From assembly GCA_014695345.1 (NCBI GenBank), contig JACJOC010000085.1, forward strand, positions 62,001 through 126,000: a DNA stretch of 64,000 bases, written 5' to 3'. Shown piece by piece: positions 13,546 through 21,517 of the stretch (position 1 is its first letter; each line of letters opens with the position of its first letter). This stretch comes from Cyanobacteria bacterium FACHB-471 (GTDB lineage Bacteria > Cyanobacteriota > Cyanobacteriia > Elainellales > Elainellaceae). The notes beneath the pieces were generated by a model. The model had not been told where the DNA came from and searched no databases. It worked only from the letters and a program-made list of their open reading frames with translations. Position numbers and translations under genes: made by a program.

Positions 13546-14931
13546 ATGATTGAAGCTAATAATTCTAAAATTGACGTAAATGTTTTAATGCAAAAGGTAC
13601 AGGAAGAAGTCGCTAAACGCCGTGATTTTAATCCTATAGAGGCAGCAGTTAGCAGCTTGAGCACTATTAACACTGCTAGTATCAGCCACGCAGAGGCTCA
13701 ATTAAGCGTTGCTGAAACTTTTTCTGAAGTCCCCACAAAGTTTCCAGATAAATTTAATCGTTTTCCATTTACAATCCTCAAACCTCTACAAAAATTTGCT
13801 CTTAAGGTTTATGGTTTTCTATTTAAAAAGCAGCGAGTAGTTAATTCCTCTCTAGCGCAAGCTCTCAAAGTTTCTCTTGACCTTAACCAGAGATTAAGCC
13901 AACAGGTTGTGACTCTCCAAGCCCAGTTGCACAAGCTAGCAGACCAAGTAGATTCTATAGATAGGCAAACTGCGGATACCAGCATCAGTATGGATGAGCG
14001 GTTCTCCACAATAAATAATCATCTTGCAGCTACAGATGAACGCTTCTCTGCTGTGGACGGTCGCTTTTTTACAGTAGATAGTCGTCTCACAGCGATGGAT
14101 CAAAAGCTTTCTTCCACCAATGAATATTATGTGAGAAATGAAAGCTACATCAAGGACGATTTAACACAACAGAAGCGCCTGATTACTCTGTTTTTAGAAG
14201 AGGCAAGAAAACGTTTGCCGGAGCCTTTTGAGCAGGAGCAATTGCAGACTTTTGAGAATGAAGGGAAGCATCTGCTGGATGCATTCTATGTTGCTTTTGA
14301 GGATTATTTTCGAGGCAGCTATCAAGACATTTCTGATCGCCTAAAAGTTTATTTGCCGCTTCTAGAACAAGCAAAGTTAGATACAGCAAACTTTCCCATT
14401 TTAGACATCGGCTGTGGACGAGGAGAGTGGTTGGAATTGTTGCAGCAATCTGGCTACACGGCAACAGGGCTAGACATTAACAGAGTAATGTTAGATCGAT
14501 GCCGCTCACGAGGACTAGAGGTAGTTGAAGCAGATGTAATAGCTTACTTAAAGTCTCTGCCTTCACAAAGCTTGTCAGCCATAACAGGTTTCCATATCAT
14601 TGAACATTTACCAGTCATAGAATTACTCACCTTATTTCAAGAGATATTTAGAGTTTTGAAATCGGGCGGGTTAATTATTATGGAAACTCCCAATCCCCAG
14701 AATGTCCTAGTAGGAAGCAACAACTTTTATATGGACCCCACTCATCTCAATCCTTTACCTGGCCCGCTAACTAAATTTATGCTTGAGAATGCTGGATATC
14801 AAGCCGTTAAAATTATGAACTTGAATGCTTATGCTGATTCGTTCAAAGTTGGCGGTTCAGAAATTGCAGATCGATTCAATGATTATTTCTATGGTCCTCA
14901 AGACTACGCAGTCATTGGTTATAAGCCATGA
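13546..14931 (+). CDS. Coiled-coil methyltransferase, WbdD-like in concept
   Basis: A 461-residue protein. The N-terminal half is mostly helical: residues about 100-215 form a predicted coiled coil that includes three 14-residue repeats (149-190) of the pattern DERFSxxDxRxxxx. The C-terminal half is a class I SAM methyltransferase with ILDIGCGRGEWLELL starting at residue 285, FHIIEHL, and the late motif ETPNPQN...DPTHLNPL, which is common in methyltransferases of O-antigen clusters. In ABC-exporter systems such as E. coli O9a, WbdD uses methyltransferase activity plus a coiled coil to stop chain growth at a set length. Here the coiled coil precedes the enzyme and no kinase domain is visible, so the similarity is functional analogy, not proven homology. 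Overlaps the next gene by ATGA. Confidence 0.82.
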   Translation: MIEANNSKIDVNVLMQKVQEEVAKRRDFNPIEAAVSSLSTINTASISHAEAQLSVAETFSEVPTKFPDKFNRFPFTILKPLQKFALKVYGFLFKKQRVVNSSLAQALKVSLDLNQRLSQQVVTLQAQLHKLADQVDSIDRQTADTSISMDERFSTINNHLAATDERFSAVDGRFFTVDSRLTAMDQKLSSTNEYYVRNESYIKDDLTQQKRLITLFLEEARKRLPEPFEQEQLQTFENEGKHLLDAFYVAFEDYFRGSYQDISDRLKVYLPLLEQAKLDTANFPILDIGCGRGEWLELLQQSGYTATGLDINRVMLDRCRSRGLEVVEADVIAYLKSLPSQSLSAITGFHIIEHLPVIELLTLFQEIFRVLKSGGLIIMETPNPQNVLVGSNNFYMDPTHLNPLPGPLTKFMLENAGYQAVKIMNLNAYADSFKVGGSEIADRFNDYFYGPQDYAVIGYKP

Positions 14932-17258
14932 AGCCTTTGTGCATTGTAACTCCCTGGTTTGGTAAAGACTTAAAAGGAGGAGCTGAGCAGCAAGCCTGGC
15001 AGGTAGCAACACGACTGGCAGCACAGGGCCATGCGGTCGAAGTGCTAACAACCTGCTGCCGCTCATTCTTAGACAATTGGACATCCAACTACTACAGACC
15101 CGGAGTGAGGCAAGAGCAAGGCGTAAAGGTTCGGCATTTTCGAGTCAACCGCCGCAATGAAGAGGCTTTTGCTCGAGTAAACAGCTTAATGTTAAATCTG
15201 CCGTCTTCAGCCTTAAAACCCCAAGTTAATCCGGTCAACCCAGAAGATTCACTGATCTTTGCTTCTGAGAATATAAATTCAGCTAAATTACTAAATTTTT
15301 TGAAACGGAATAAAGACCAGTACCATGCTTTTCTGTTTCTTCCCTATCTTTATGGACCTGTTTTAAACGGATTGCCCATCGTAGCAGATCGGGCTTTTTT
15401 ACAGCCTTGTCTCCATGATGAAGTCTATGCATATTTACCTGAAGTTACTAATATCTTTCATCTAGCACGTGGGCTGCTGTTTATTAGCGAAGGAGAAGCT
15501 CAGCTAGCCACACAGCTTTATGGTCCAGGCATTATTCACAAAAGTTCTGTTGCAGGTGCAGGAATAGAAGCAGGTTCCAGCTTTGATGAAAGTCTTACCC
15601 ATGTGGGTGGTTTTTCGGTTAAGCAGGAGCAGTTTGTGCTGTGTCTGGGTCGCCGTGATTCTGGGAAAAATACTGATTTATTAGTTAAAGCTTTTGCACA
15701 CTTCAAACAAGAGAATCCTGCTTCTGATTTGAAGTTGGTCCTCGCGGGACCAGGCAATCGGTCTTACAGCGGGTTAGCGCCAGATCTAATTGACTTAGGT
15801 TTAGTAGAGGAAAAAGAAAAGGAGTTGCTATTAGCAAACTGTCTGGCTTTATTTCAGCCTAGCCAGAATGAAAGCTACTCTCGTGTGATCATGGAGGCTT
15901 GGTTTTATAAACGACCCGTAGCAGCTCATAGGAATTGTTTGGCAACGGCGATCGCCGTTGAAAAAGCTCAAGGCGGTTGGCTAGCAGAAACTGAGCTAGA
16001 GTGGTCAGAACTATTTGACAAAGTTGATCAGATTGGCGAAGAACAGCTTACGAAATATGGGATCAAGGGACAGGTTTACGCCGAGGAAAATGCAGCTTGG
16101 GACAAAATTATTCAGCGTTACGAAATTGCTCTAAATTTGACTGAGCGCGCTGTTACTTCACCCCTTCAACTAAAGCCTAAAAAGCTGAAGGAAATTCATC
16201 AGTTACTACCTAATCTTGCCTACGGGGATGCGATTTCAAATCACGCAATCGAGATTCGCAACTATCTCCGTCAGTGCGGATACCGCTCAGAAATTTTTGT
16301 TCGCTATCTTGACCAAAAGGTTGCCCATGAAGCAACTGTATTCAGCCCAAAATATCTCGACAATCAAGCGGGGCTAATCTATCACCACTCGATTGGCTCA
16401 GAACTGACGGAGTATGCGATCGCCCATTCTGGACCTAAATGTTTGGTTTATCACAACATCACTCCCGCAGAGTTTTTCTTACCCTATCGTCCTGATGTCG
16501 CCAAACTTTTAGAGGATGGTCGAACCGAATTGAGGCAGCTAGCTCAGCATTTTCCAATATCAGTTGGAGATTCTACATTTAACGTAGAAGAACTGCTAGA
16601 AGTTGGGTTTGCTGAATCAGAAGTTTTACCAATCATCGTCAATCCTAAAAAATGGGATACGCCGCCAGATGCTGCTTTAATGCGACAACTGCAAGATGGC
16701 AAAACCAATTTGCTTTTTGTAGGTCGTATTGCCCCTAATAAACGACAAGATGATTTGATTGCGGCGTTTGCTCATTACTTAACGTTTGATCAAGAAGCCC
16801 GTTTAATTCTGTTGGGTGGATACGGATTGACTGACCCATACTATTTTCATCTGATCAATCTAATCGACAAGCTAAATCTAGCGAATCATGTTTTACTGCC
16901 AGGGCTAGTTACAGAAGCGCAGCTATTGGCTTATTACCGAACGGCTGACGTGTTTTGGTCGATGAGTGAGCATGAAGGATTTTGTGTGCCACTTGTTGAA
17001 GCGATGTGGTTTGATACTCCAATTCTTGCTTACAAAAGTAGTGCCGTTCCTGAAACATTAGGTTCAGCAGGATTAATTTTCAACAGTAAAAATGATTTGG
17101 TTCAAGTAGCCGCCCTAGCAAAGCTGCTGGTAAAAGATAAAGAATTAAAGTCTAACGTAATCAAAGCACAGCGCCAACGACGAAATGATTTTCTCACAGA
17201 GTTAGGGCACGGTAAGTTAGATAATTTGATTTTGAAGATGGAAAATGTATCTGTATGA
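14928..17258 (+). CDS. Tandem GT4-GT4 glycosyltransferase
   Basis: A 776-residue protein with two complete GT-B fold halves. The first (about 1-400) opens with IVTPWFGKDLKGGAEQ, a nucleotide-sugar transferase N-terminus, and has PSQNESYSRVIMEAW as its donor-binding E-x7-E region. The second (about 415-776) has LLFVGRIAPNKRQDDLI and SEHEGFCVPLVEAMW. Retaining GT4 enzymes add hexoses from nucleotide donors; a two-domain enzyme can make a two-sugar repeat, as mannosyl polymerases do. The first half resembles the separate GT4 protein encoded at 18206-19429, suggesting duplication. Both flanking junctions are 4-bp ATGA overlaps, so expression is translationally coupled. Sugar specificity is unknown, though gmd in the island suggests GDP-mannose-derived donors. 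Confidence 0.88.
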   Translation: MKPLCIVTPWFGKDLKGGAEQQAWQVATRLAAQGHAVEVLTTCCRSFLDNWTSNYYRPGVRQEQGVKVRHFRVNRRNEEAFARVNSLMLNLPSSALKPQVNPVNPEDSLIFASENINSAKLLNFLKRNKDQYHAFLFLPYLYGPVLNGLPIVADRAFLQPCLHDEVYAYLPEVTNIFHLARGLLFISEGEAQLATQLYGPGIIHKSSVAGAGIEAGSSFDESLTHVGGFSVKQEQFVLCLGRRDSGKNTDLLVKAFAHFKQENPASDLKLVLAGPGNRSYSGLAPDLIDLGLVEEKEKELLLANCLALFQPSQNESYSRVIMEAWFYKRPVAAHRNCLATAIAVEKAQGGWLAETELEWSELFDKVDQIGEEQLTKYGIKGQVYAEENAAWDKIIQRYEIALNLTERAVTSPLQLKPKKLKEIHQLLPNLAYGDAISNHAIEIRNYLRQCGYRSEIFVRYLDQKVAHEATVFSPKYLDNQAGLIYHHSIGSELTEYAIAHSGPKCLVYHNITPAEFFLPYRPDVAKLLEDGRTELRQLAQHFPISVGDSTFNVEELLEVGFAESEVLPIIVNPKKWDTPPDAALMRQLQDGKTNLLFVGRIAPNKRQDDLIAAFAHYLTFDQEARLILLGGYGLTDPYYFHLINLIDKLNLANHVLLPGLVTEAQLLAYYRTADVFWSMSEHEGFCVPLVEAMWFDTPILAYKSSAVPETLGSAGLIFNSKNDLVQVAALAKLLVKDKELKSNVIKAQRQRRNDFLTELGHGKLDNLILKMENVSV

Positions 17259-18209
17259 CTCGCTACAGCAATGCTTTCTCTAAGCTATTCGATAGGTTTA
17301 GTAGAAAGGCCCAAAAATCTTTAGATATTAAGCCTCACGAACTTTTTCCACTTAATCCAGAATTGCCTCTGCCAGCAGGTATCTCTGAAAACGAGTTATT
17401 TGATTTTCTTAAATCCGTCTTAGTTGAGGACGCACCTCCGCAGGAAATGGCAAATTACTGCCAGTATGATTTCCGCAGATTTGTCTACACCTATGGGCTA
17501 GCAAGAGATTTAGCTGGAAAAGGGCTTGAGCTAGGCTCAAATCCTTATTTCACGACAATGCTGCTAAAGGAATTCACGCAAATAGATCTATCTTTAGCTA
17601 ACTATTTCAACTCTGAATTAGGCAGCACTGTTGAGCGGGGAGTGTCGTACCAAAAATTTGGCTCAAAGGAGAATTTGTCAATCAAGCTTAAGTCAAGCCA
17701 ATTTAACATTGAGGAGGAGAAATTTCCTTTTGCAGATAAGGAGTTCAACGTAGTTTTTTTCCTGTGAAATTATAGAGCATCTACTTATTAACCCGATTGC
17801 TGCCCTTGAAGAAATCAAGAGAATTTTGAAGCCAGGCGGAGCATTAATTCTAACCATGCTGAATGTGAGTAGATTAGAAAACGTCGTCAAAATGATTGCC
17901 AGAGAAAATATCTATGCCCCCTACTCCGGTTATGGACCCTATGGCAGACACAATCGTGAATACAACAAACACGAACTTTATCTTTTGCTAACCTACTTGG
18001 GGTTTGACATTGATGCAATGTTTACGGCTGACGTACATTTAAACAACGCTAACGGTTATGCACCGATCGCTGACTTTTCAGCACTGCTTAAAAAGCGAGA
18101 ACAAGATTTAGGACAGTATATCTTTGTCAGAGCCTTAAATGTTAGAGAGGCAGGTCATAAGAAGCCTGCTTTTCTATATAGAAGTTATCCTGCTGATGAG
18201 CTAGAGTGA
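17255..18209 (+). pseudogene. SAM methyltransferase split by a +1 frameshift in a T7 run
   Basis: The first frame (17255-17767) reads 170 codons and stops just after FNVVFFL. The following frame continues without a gap from 17763: CEIIEHLLINPIAALEEIKRILKPGG, then to the stop at 18209. Removing one T from the seven at 17754-17760 joins them as FNVVFSCEIIEHL, a canonical methyltransferase motif, giving a 317-residue protein. The N-terminal part includes GLELGSNPYFTTMLL, a variant of motif I. The 5' end overlaps the previous gene and the 3' end overlaps the next by ATGA, so the gene belongs to the operon. It may be a real inactivating change, a phase-variable or slippage-read gene, or a homopolymer sequencing error; the sequence alone cannot decide. 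Confidence 0.85.
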
Positions 18210-19429
18210 TGCCTAGAGTTGCTTTTGTCGTTCAACGTTGCGGTTTGGAGGTAAATGGTGGCGCAGAAGTCCTTTGCCTCAAAATTGCACAGTATATGTC
18301 CGAGCATTGGGATTTGGAGATATTGACAACCTGTGCCTTAGATTATGTCACTTGGGAAAATTACTACCCACCAGGAATAGAAGAAGTTTCAGGAGTCAAA
18401 ATACGTCGCTTCTGGGTAGAGAGACAGCGAGATATTGATGAGTTTAATCATTTATCTAAAAAAATCTACTCTCGCCTTGAGACGGCTTCGATTGAGGAGC
18501 AGGAGGACTGGATGTGTTCTCAGGGTCCGTGGGCACCGGATCTGACTGCTTATGTCGAACAACATCAACATGAGTATGACGTGTTCATATTTTTTACCTA
18601 TCTGTATGCAACAACTTATTTCGTTCTGCCGCTAGTTGCTGAGAAAGCTTACCTTGAACCATTAGCTCATGATGAATGGACGATTTACATGAGTATGTGG
18701 AACAGCTTCTTTCAAAAGCCGCGTGGTTTTATTTTCAATACGGTGGAGGAACAACGCTTTCTTAAAACTCGTTTTCCAGATGTCGATCTAGAGGGGGCGA
18801 TCGCCGGAATAGCTGTAGAACCCCCAGAAACTTTTAGCGCAGCCCAGTTCAGACAGCAATACAAAATTGATGAACCCTTTTTGCTGTATATGGGTAGGAT
18901 TGATCCTTCCAAAGGCTGCGAAGAACTGTTTAACTATTTCATCTCGTTACGTAAACAAGAACCTGGGTCAAGAAAACTGGTTCTGTTAGGCAAACCAACC
19001 ATGCCAATCCCCAAACATCCAGATATCGTAGCGCTTGGTTTCGTAGATGAACAGACAAAATGGGATGCTCTAGCAGCTTGCGACATATTGGTGATGCCTT
19101 CACCCTATGAAAGTCTTTCTATCGTGTTACTAGAAGCTTGGGCAGTAGGAAAGCCCGTTTTGGTAAATGGCAAATGTGATGTGTTGCTGGGTCAATGTCA
19201 AAGGTCTCAGGGCGGTCTCTGGTACAACAATATCAACGAATTTCAAGTAGCGGTAGAAACGATGAACCATCGAGTTAGAAGACTACTAGGAGGACAGGGG
19301 AAATCCTTTGTAGAAGCTAACTATGTTTGGTCTGAGATTCAGAGACTATATCTAAGTCTGTTTTCTGACAATACAAGTACTACCAACCAGCTTTCTGCGT
19401 CTGAGAATGCAGAAAATCTAACAATTTAA
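18206..19429 (+). CDS. GT4 family glycosyltransferase
   Basis: A 407-residue retaining glycosyltransferase of GT-B fold. The N-terminal half has EVNGGAEVLCLKIAQYMSEHW and LTTCALDYVTWENYYPPG; the C-terminal half has LLYMGRIDPSKGCEELF and the donor-binding PSPYESLSIVLLEAWAVGKPVL. The N-terminal segment closely parallels the first half of the tandem GT4-GT4 protein upstream (LTTC, W-NYY-PG, VK-R-F-V). It starts within the stop of the frameshifted methyltransferase and is the last gene of this tightly packed run; a roughly 300-bp gap follows. Cytoplasmic, probably assembling the polysaccharide repeat. Confidence 0.88.
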   Translation: MMPRVAFVVQRCGLEVNGGAEVLCLKIAQYMSEHWDLEILTTCALDYVTWENYYPPGIEEVSGVKIRRFWVERQRDIDEFNHLSKKIYSRLETASIEEQEDWMCSQGPWAPDLTAYVEQHQHEYDVFIFFTYLYATTYFVLPLVAEKAYLEPLAHDEWTIYMSMWNSFFQKPRGFIFNTVEEQRFLKTRFPDVDLEGAIAGIAVEPPETFSAAQFRQQYKIDEPFLLYMGRIDPSKGCEELFNYFISLRKQEPGSRKLVLLGKPTMPIPKHPDIVALGFVDEQTKWDALAACDILVMPSPYESLSIVLLEAWAVGKPVLVNGKCDVLLGQCQRSQGGLWYNNINEFQVAVETMNHRVRRLLGGQGKSFVEANYVWSEIQRLYLSLFSDNTSTTNQLSASENAENLTI

Positions 19430-19728
19430 ACTTTAGTATGATCTCCATAATTCTCTAATTCAAACTTGAGATTCACCAAGTTGTGCTGTATTGTTGTTTT
19501 GTCATTTTTTGTAAGTCTCTGGTTCATCAAGTAGACCATCAAACATAGCTCACATATCAGTTGAAGTCTTGGTAGAAGCAGAGAAATGGGGCAGAATAGT
19601 AAAACTTTAAGGTAGCATCTTGAGATTAAGCTCAAAGAACATGACACAATCTAAAGTTGAATAAATTTAGCAACCGTCACCAACTCGTCTAGGTTGTTTT
19701 AGTTTGTAACAAATAGCACGTAAACCCA
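19430..19728. other. Gap separating two parts of the polysaccharide island
   Basis: About 300 bp of AT-rich DNA with no convincing gene. A 73-codon minus-strand frame (19426-19647) is low-complexity and was rejected. The gap probably holds a promoter for the second run of genes. Confidence 0.5.
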
Positions 19729-20718
19729 GTGACTATACTTACGCAAATCCCTGATATTAGTATCGTTGTTCCCGCCTTCAACGAAGAGCAAACATTAGAA
19801 ACTTTGCTCGATCGCATTGTAAATGTTACAGAACAAATTCCTGACCAAAAATTTGAAGTGATCTTTATTGATGACGGCAGTACTGATCGTTCGTGGGCTA
19901 TCCTTCAGAGTCTTGCTGCCAAGGAGTCGTGGGTACGCTGCTTTCGACTGCGTCGTAACTTTGGTAAAGCTGCTGCCCTATCAATAGGAGCTAGCATGGC
20001 AAGGGGTGACATCCTGATCACAATGGATGCAGACTTACAGGATGACCCCCAAGAGATACCGCGGTTTTTAGAGAAGCTAAAAGAGGGGTATGATCTAGTT
20101 TCTGGTTGGAAAAGAAATCGCAAAGACCCTTTATCCAAAACGCTCCCTTCAAAAGTTTTCAATACAGCTATTTGTTTAGTCAGTGATGTAAAACTGCGGG
20201 ATTTTAACTGTGGTTTCAAAGCAGCACGAAAAGAAGTTTACCAAAACATTTCCCTGTACGGCGAGCTGCACCGCTACATTCCTTTGCTAGCTCACAATCT
20301 AGGTTACAGAGTAGGTGAGATTCCTGTTCTTCATCACCCCCGAGCCGCAGGAAAGTCTAAATACGGTTTAGAAAGGTATGCACGTGGCTTCCTTGACCTG
20401 CTAACAGTGCTAACTATTACGCGATACGGTCGTCGCCCAGGACATCTGTTTGGGGGAGTAGGACTAATTAGCGGTATGGCTGGTTTCCTAATCTTAAGCT
20501 ATCTCACAGGAGTGTGGGTCTTTACCAGCGACGCAATCGGAGGACGACCACTGCTTCTACTTGGAATTATGTTAGAGATTCTGTCGGCACAATTGCTCTC
20601 TCTGGGAATGTTGGCAGAGCTAGTTTTAAACTGTAGTCCATCGCAACCAACGCATCTACTCATAGCCGATAGCAGTGACATTTCCACTGCTTACAATAAG
20701 GAGAAGAGCTATTCATGA
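19729..20718 (+). CDS. GT2 family glycosyltransferase, DPM1/GtrB type with two C-terminal membrane helices
   Basis: A 329-residue inverting transferase. The GT-A domain shows ISIVVPAFNEEQTLETLL, DDGSTDRSW (about 48-56) and MDADLQDDP, the metal and donor-binding acidic cluster. Two hydrophobic helices at about 243-270 and 280-305 anchor it, as in polyprenyl-phosphate sugar synthases (dolichol-phosphate mannose synthase, GtrB, ArnC). It likely transfers a sugar to undecaprenyl phosphate at the inner face of the membrane, which could feed the GT-C-like protein encoded at 21518-23791. Start is GTG, with no strong ribosome site. The stop overlaps the next ATG by 4 bp. Confidence 0.88.
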   Translation: MTILTQIPDISIVVPAFNEEQTLETLLDRIVNVTEQIPDQKFEVIFIDDGSTDRSWAILQSLAAKESWVRCFRLRRNFGKAAALSIGASMARGDILITMDADLQDDPQEIPRFLEKLKEGYDLVSGWKRNRKDPLSKTLPSKVFNTAICLVSDVKLRDFNCGFKAARKEVYQNISLYGELHRYIPLLAHNLGYRVGEIPVLHHPRAAGKSKYGLERYARGFLDLLTVLTITRYGRRPGHLFGGVGLISGMAGFLILSYLTGVWVFTSDAIGGRPLLLLGIMLEILSAQLLSLGMLAELVLNCSPSQPTHLLIADSSDISTAYNKEKSYS

Positions 20719-21479
20719 AACCAGACGTTTTCAAGCAGTATCAAGCAGAGAGCGGGAATTGGTTAAAGCGTGGTCGTCGCAGCCTGCTCCGCACTTTGCT
20801 TGAAGAAGCGAGCGGAACCACCGGGGCTACAAAGTCCCTCGATATTTTGGAAGTGGGGGCAGGAGTAGGTCAAAACATACCAACCTTACAAGAATTTGGA
20901 CAGGTAGAGGTCGTTGAGGTTAGTGATATTGGGCTTGCTGCGTTAAAAGACATCCCCAATATCAATAAAATTTATAGCACCCCTATTCCCTTCAATCTAA
21001 ACAAAAGCTACGACATCATTTGTGCTTTGGATGTTGTAGAACACATTGAAGACGACAAAACTGCTGTTAAATGGCTCGTCGATCGCCTTAAGCCAGGTGG
21101 TTACTTGATTACAACAGTACCTGCCTATCAATGGTTATTTTCTGATCATGATATTGCTTTAGGACATTACAGGCGCTATACCCAGAAAACTTTCAATCGC
21201 ATTCTTCCCGCTGAACTAACTGTTCTCAAAAGCGGTTATTTCAACAGCGTGTTGTTTCTGCTTGCTGCGGCAATCCGTCTCGTTAAACGACTGACCAAAA
21301 GTGTACTTCCATCTAGAAAAGGATTCGCTGAGCTTAAGAAAGAAAGCTCTACTGTTCCAAGCTGGGTTGATTCAGCTTTTGGAAGCTTTCTGTTAGTGGA
21401 AACCAAAATAATAGAAAAAAAGCCACTATTCCCTTTTGGTTTATCAGTGTTTTGTTTAGCCAAGAAAGCTAGCAACTGA
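20715..21479 (+). CDS. Class I SAM-dependent methyltransferase
   Basis: A 254-residue protein with motif I LDILEVGAGVGQNIP (about 42-56) and the later CALDVVEHIEDDKTAVKWL and LKPGGYLITTVPAYQWLFSDHD, typical of Methyltransf_11/23 enzymes found beside glycosyltransferases. A short hydrophobic patch near FNSVLFLLAAAIRLV could touch the membrane. The ATG overlaps the GT2 stop, implying coupled translation and a shared pathway, possibly acting on a lipid-linked sugar. Substrate unknown. Confidence 0.82.
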   Translation: MKPDVFKQYQAESGNWLKRGRRSLLRTLLEEASGTTGATKSLDILEVGAGVGQNIPTLQEFGQVEVVEVSDIGLAALKDIPNINKIYSTPIPFNLNKSYDIICALDVVEHIEDDKTAVKWLVDRLKPGGYLITTVPAYQWLFSDHDIALGHYRRYTQKTFNRILPAELTVLKSGYFNSVLFLLAAAIRLVKRLTKSVLPSRKGFAELKKESSTVPSWVDSAFGSFLLVETKIIEKKPLFPFGLSVFCLAKKASN

Positions 21480-21517
21480 CAGTTTAAAATACCTTTAATG
21501 GTTTAGGCTCTGCGATT

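Noticed and set aside
19426-19647. 73-codon minus-strand frame after the GT4 gene
   Set aside because: Low complexity, starts overlapping the end of the GT4 gene, no ribosome site.
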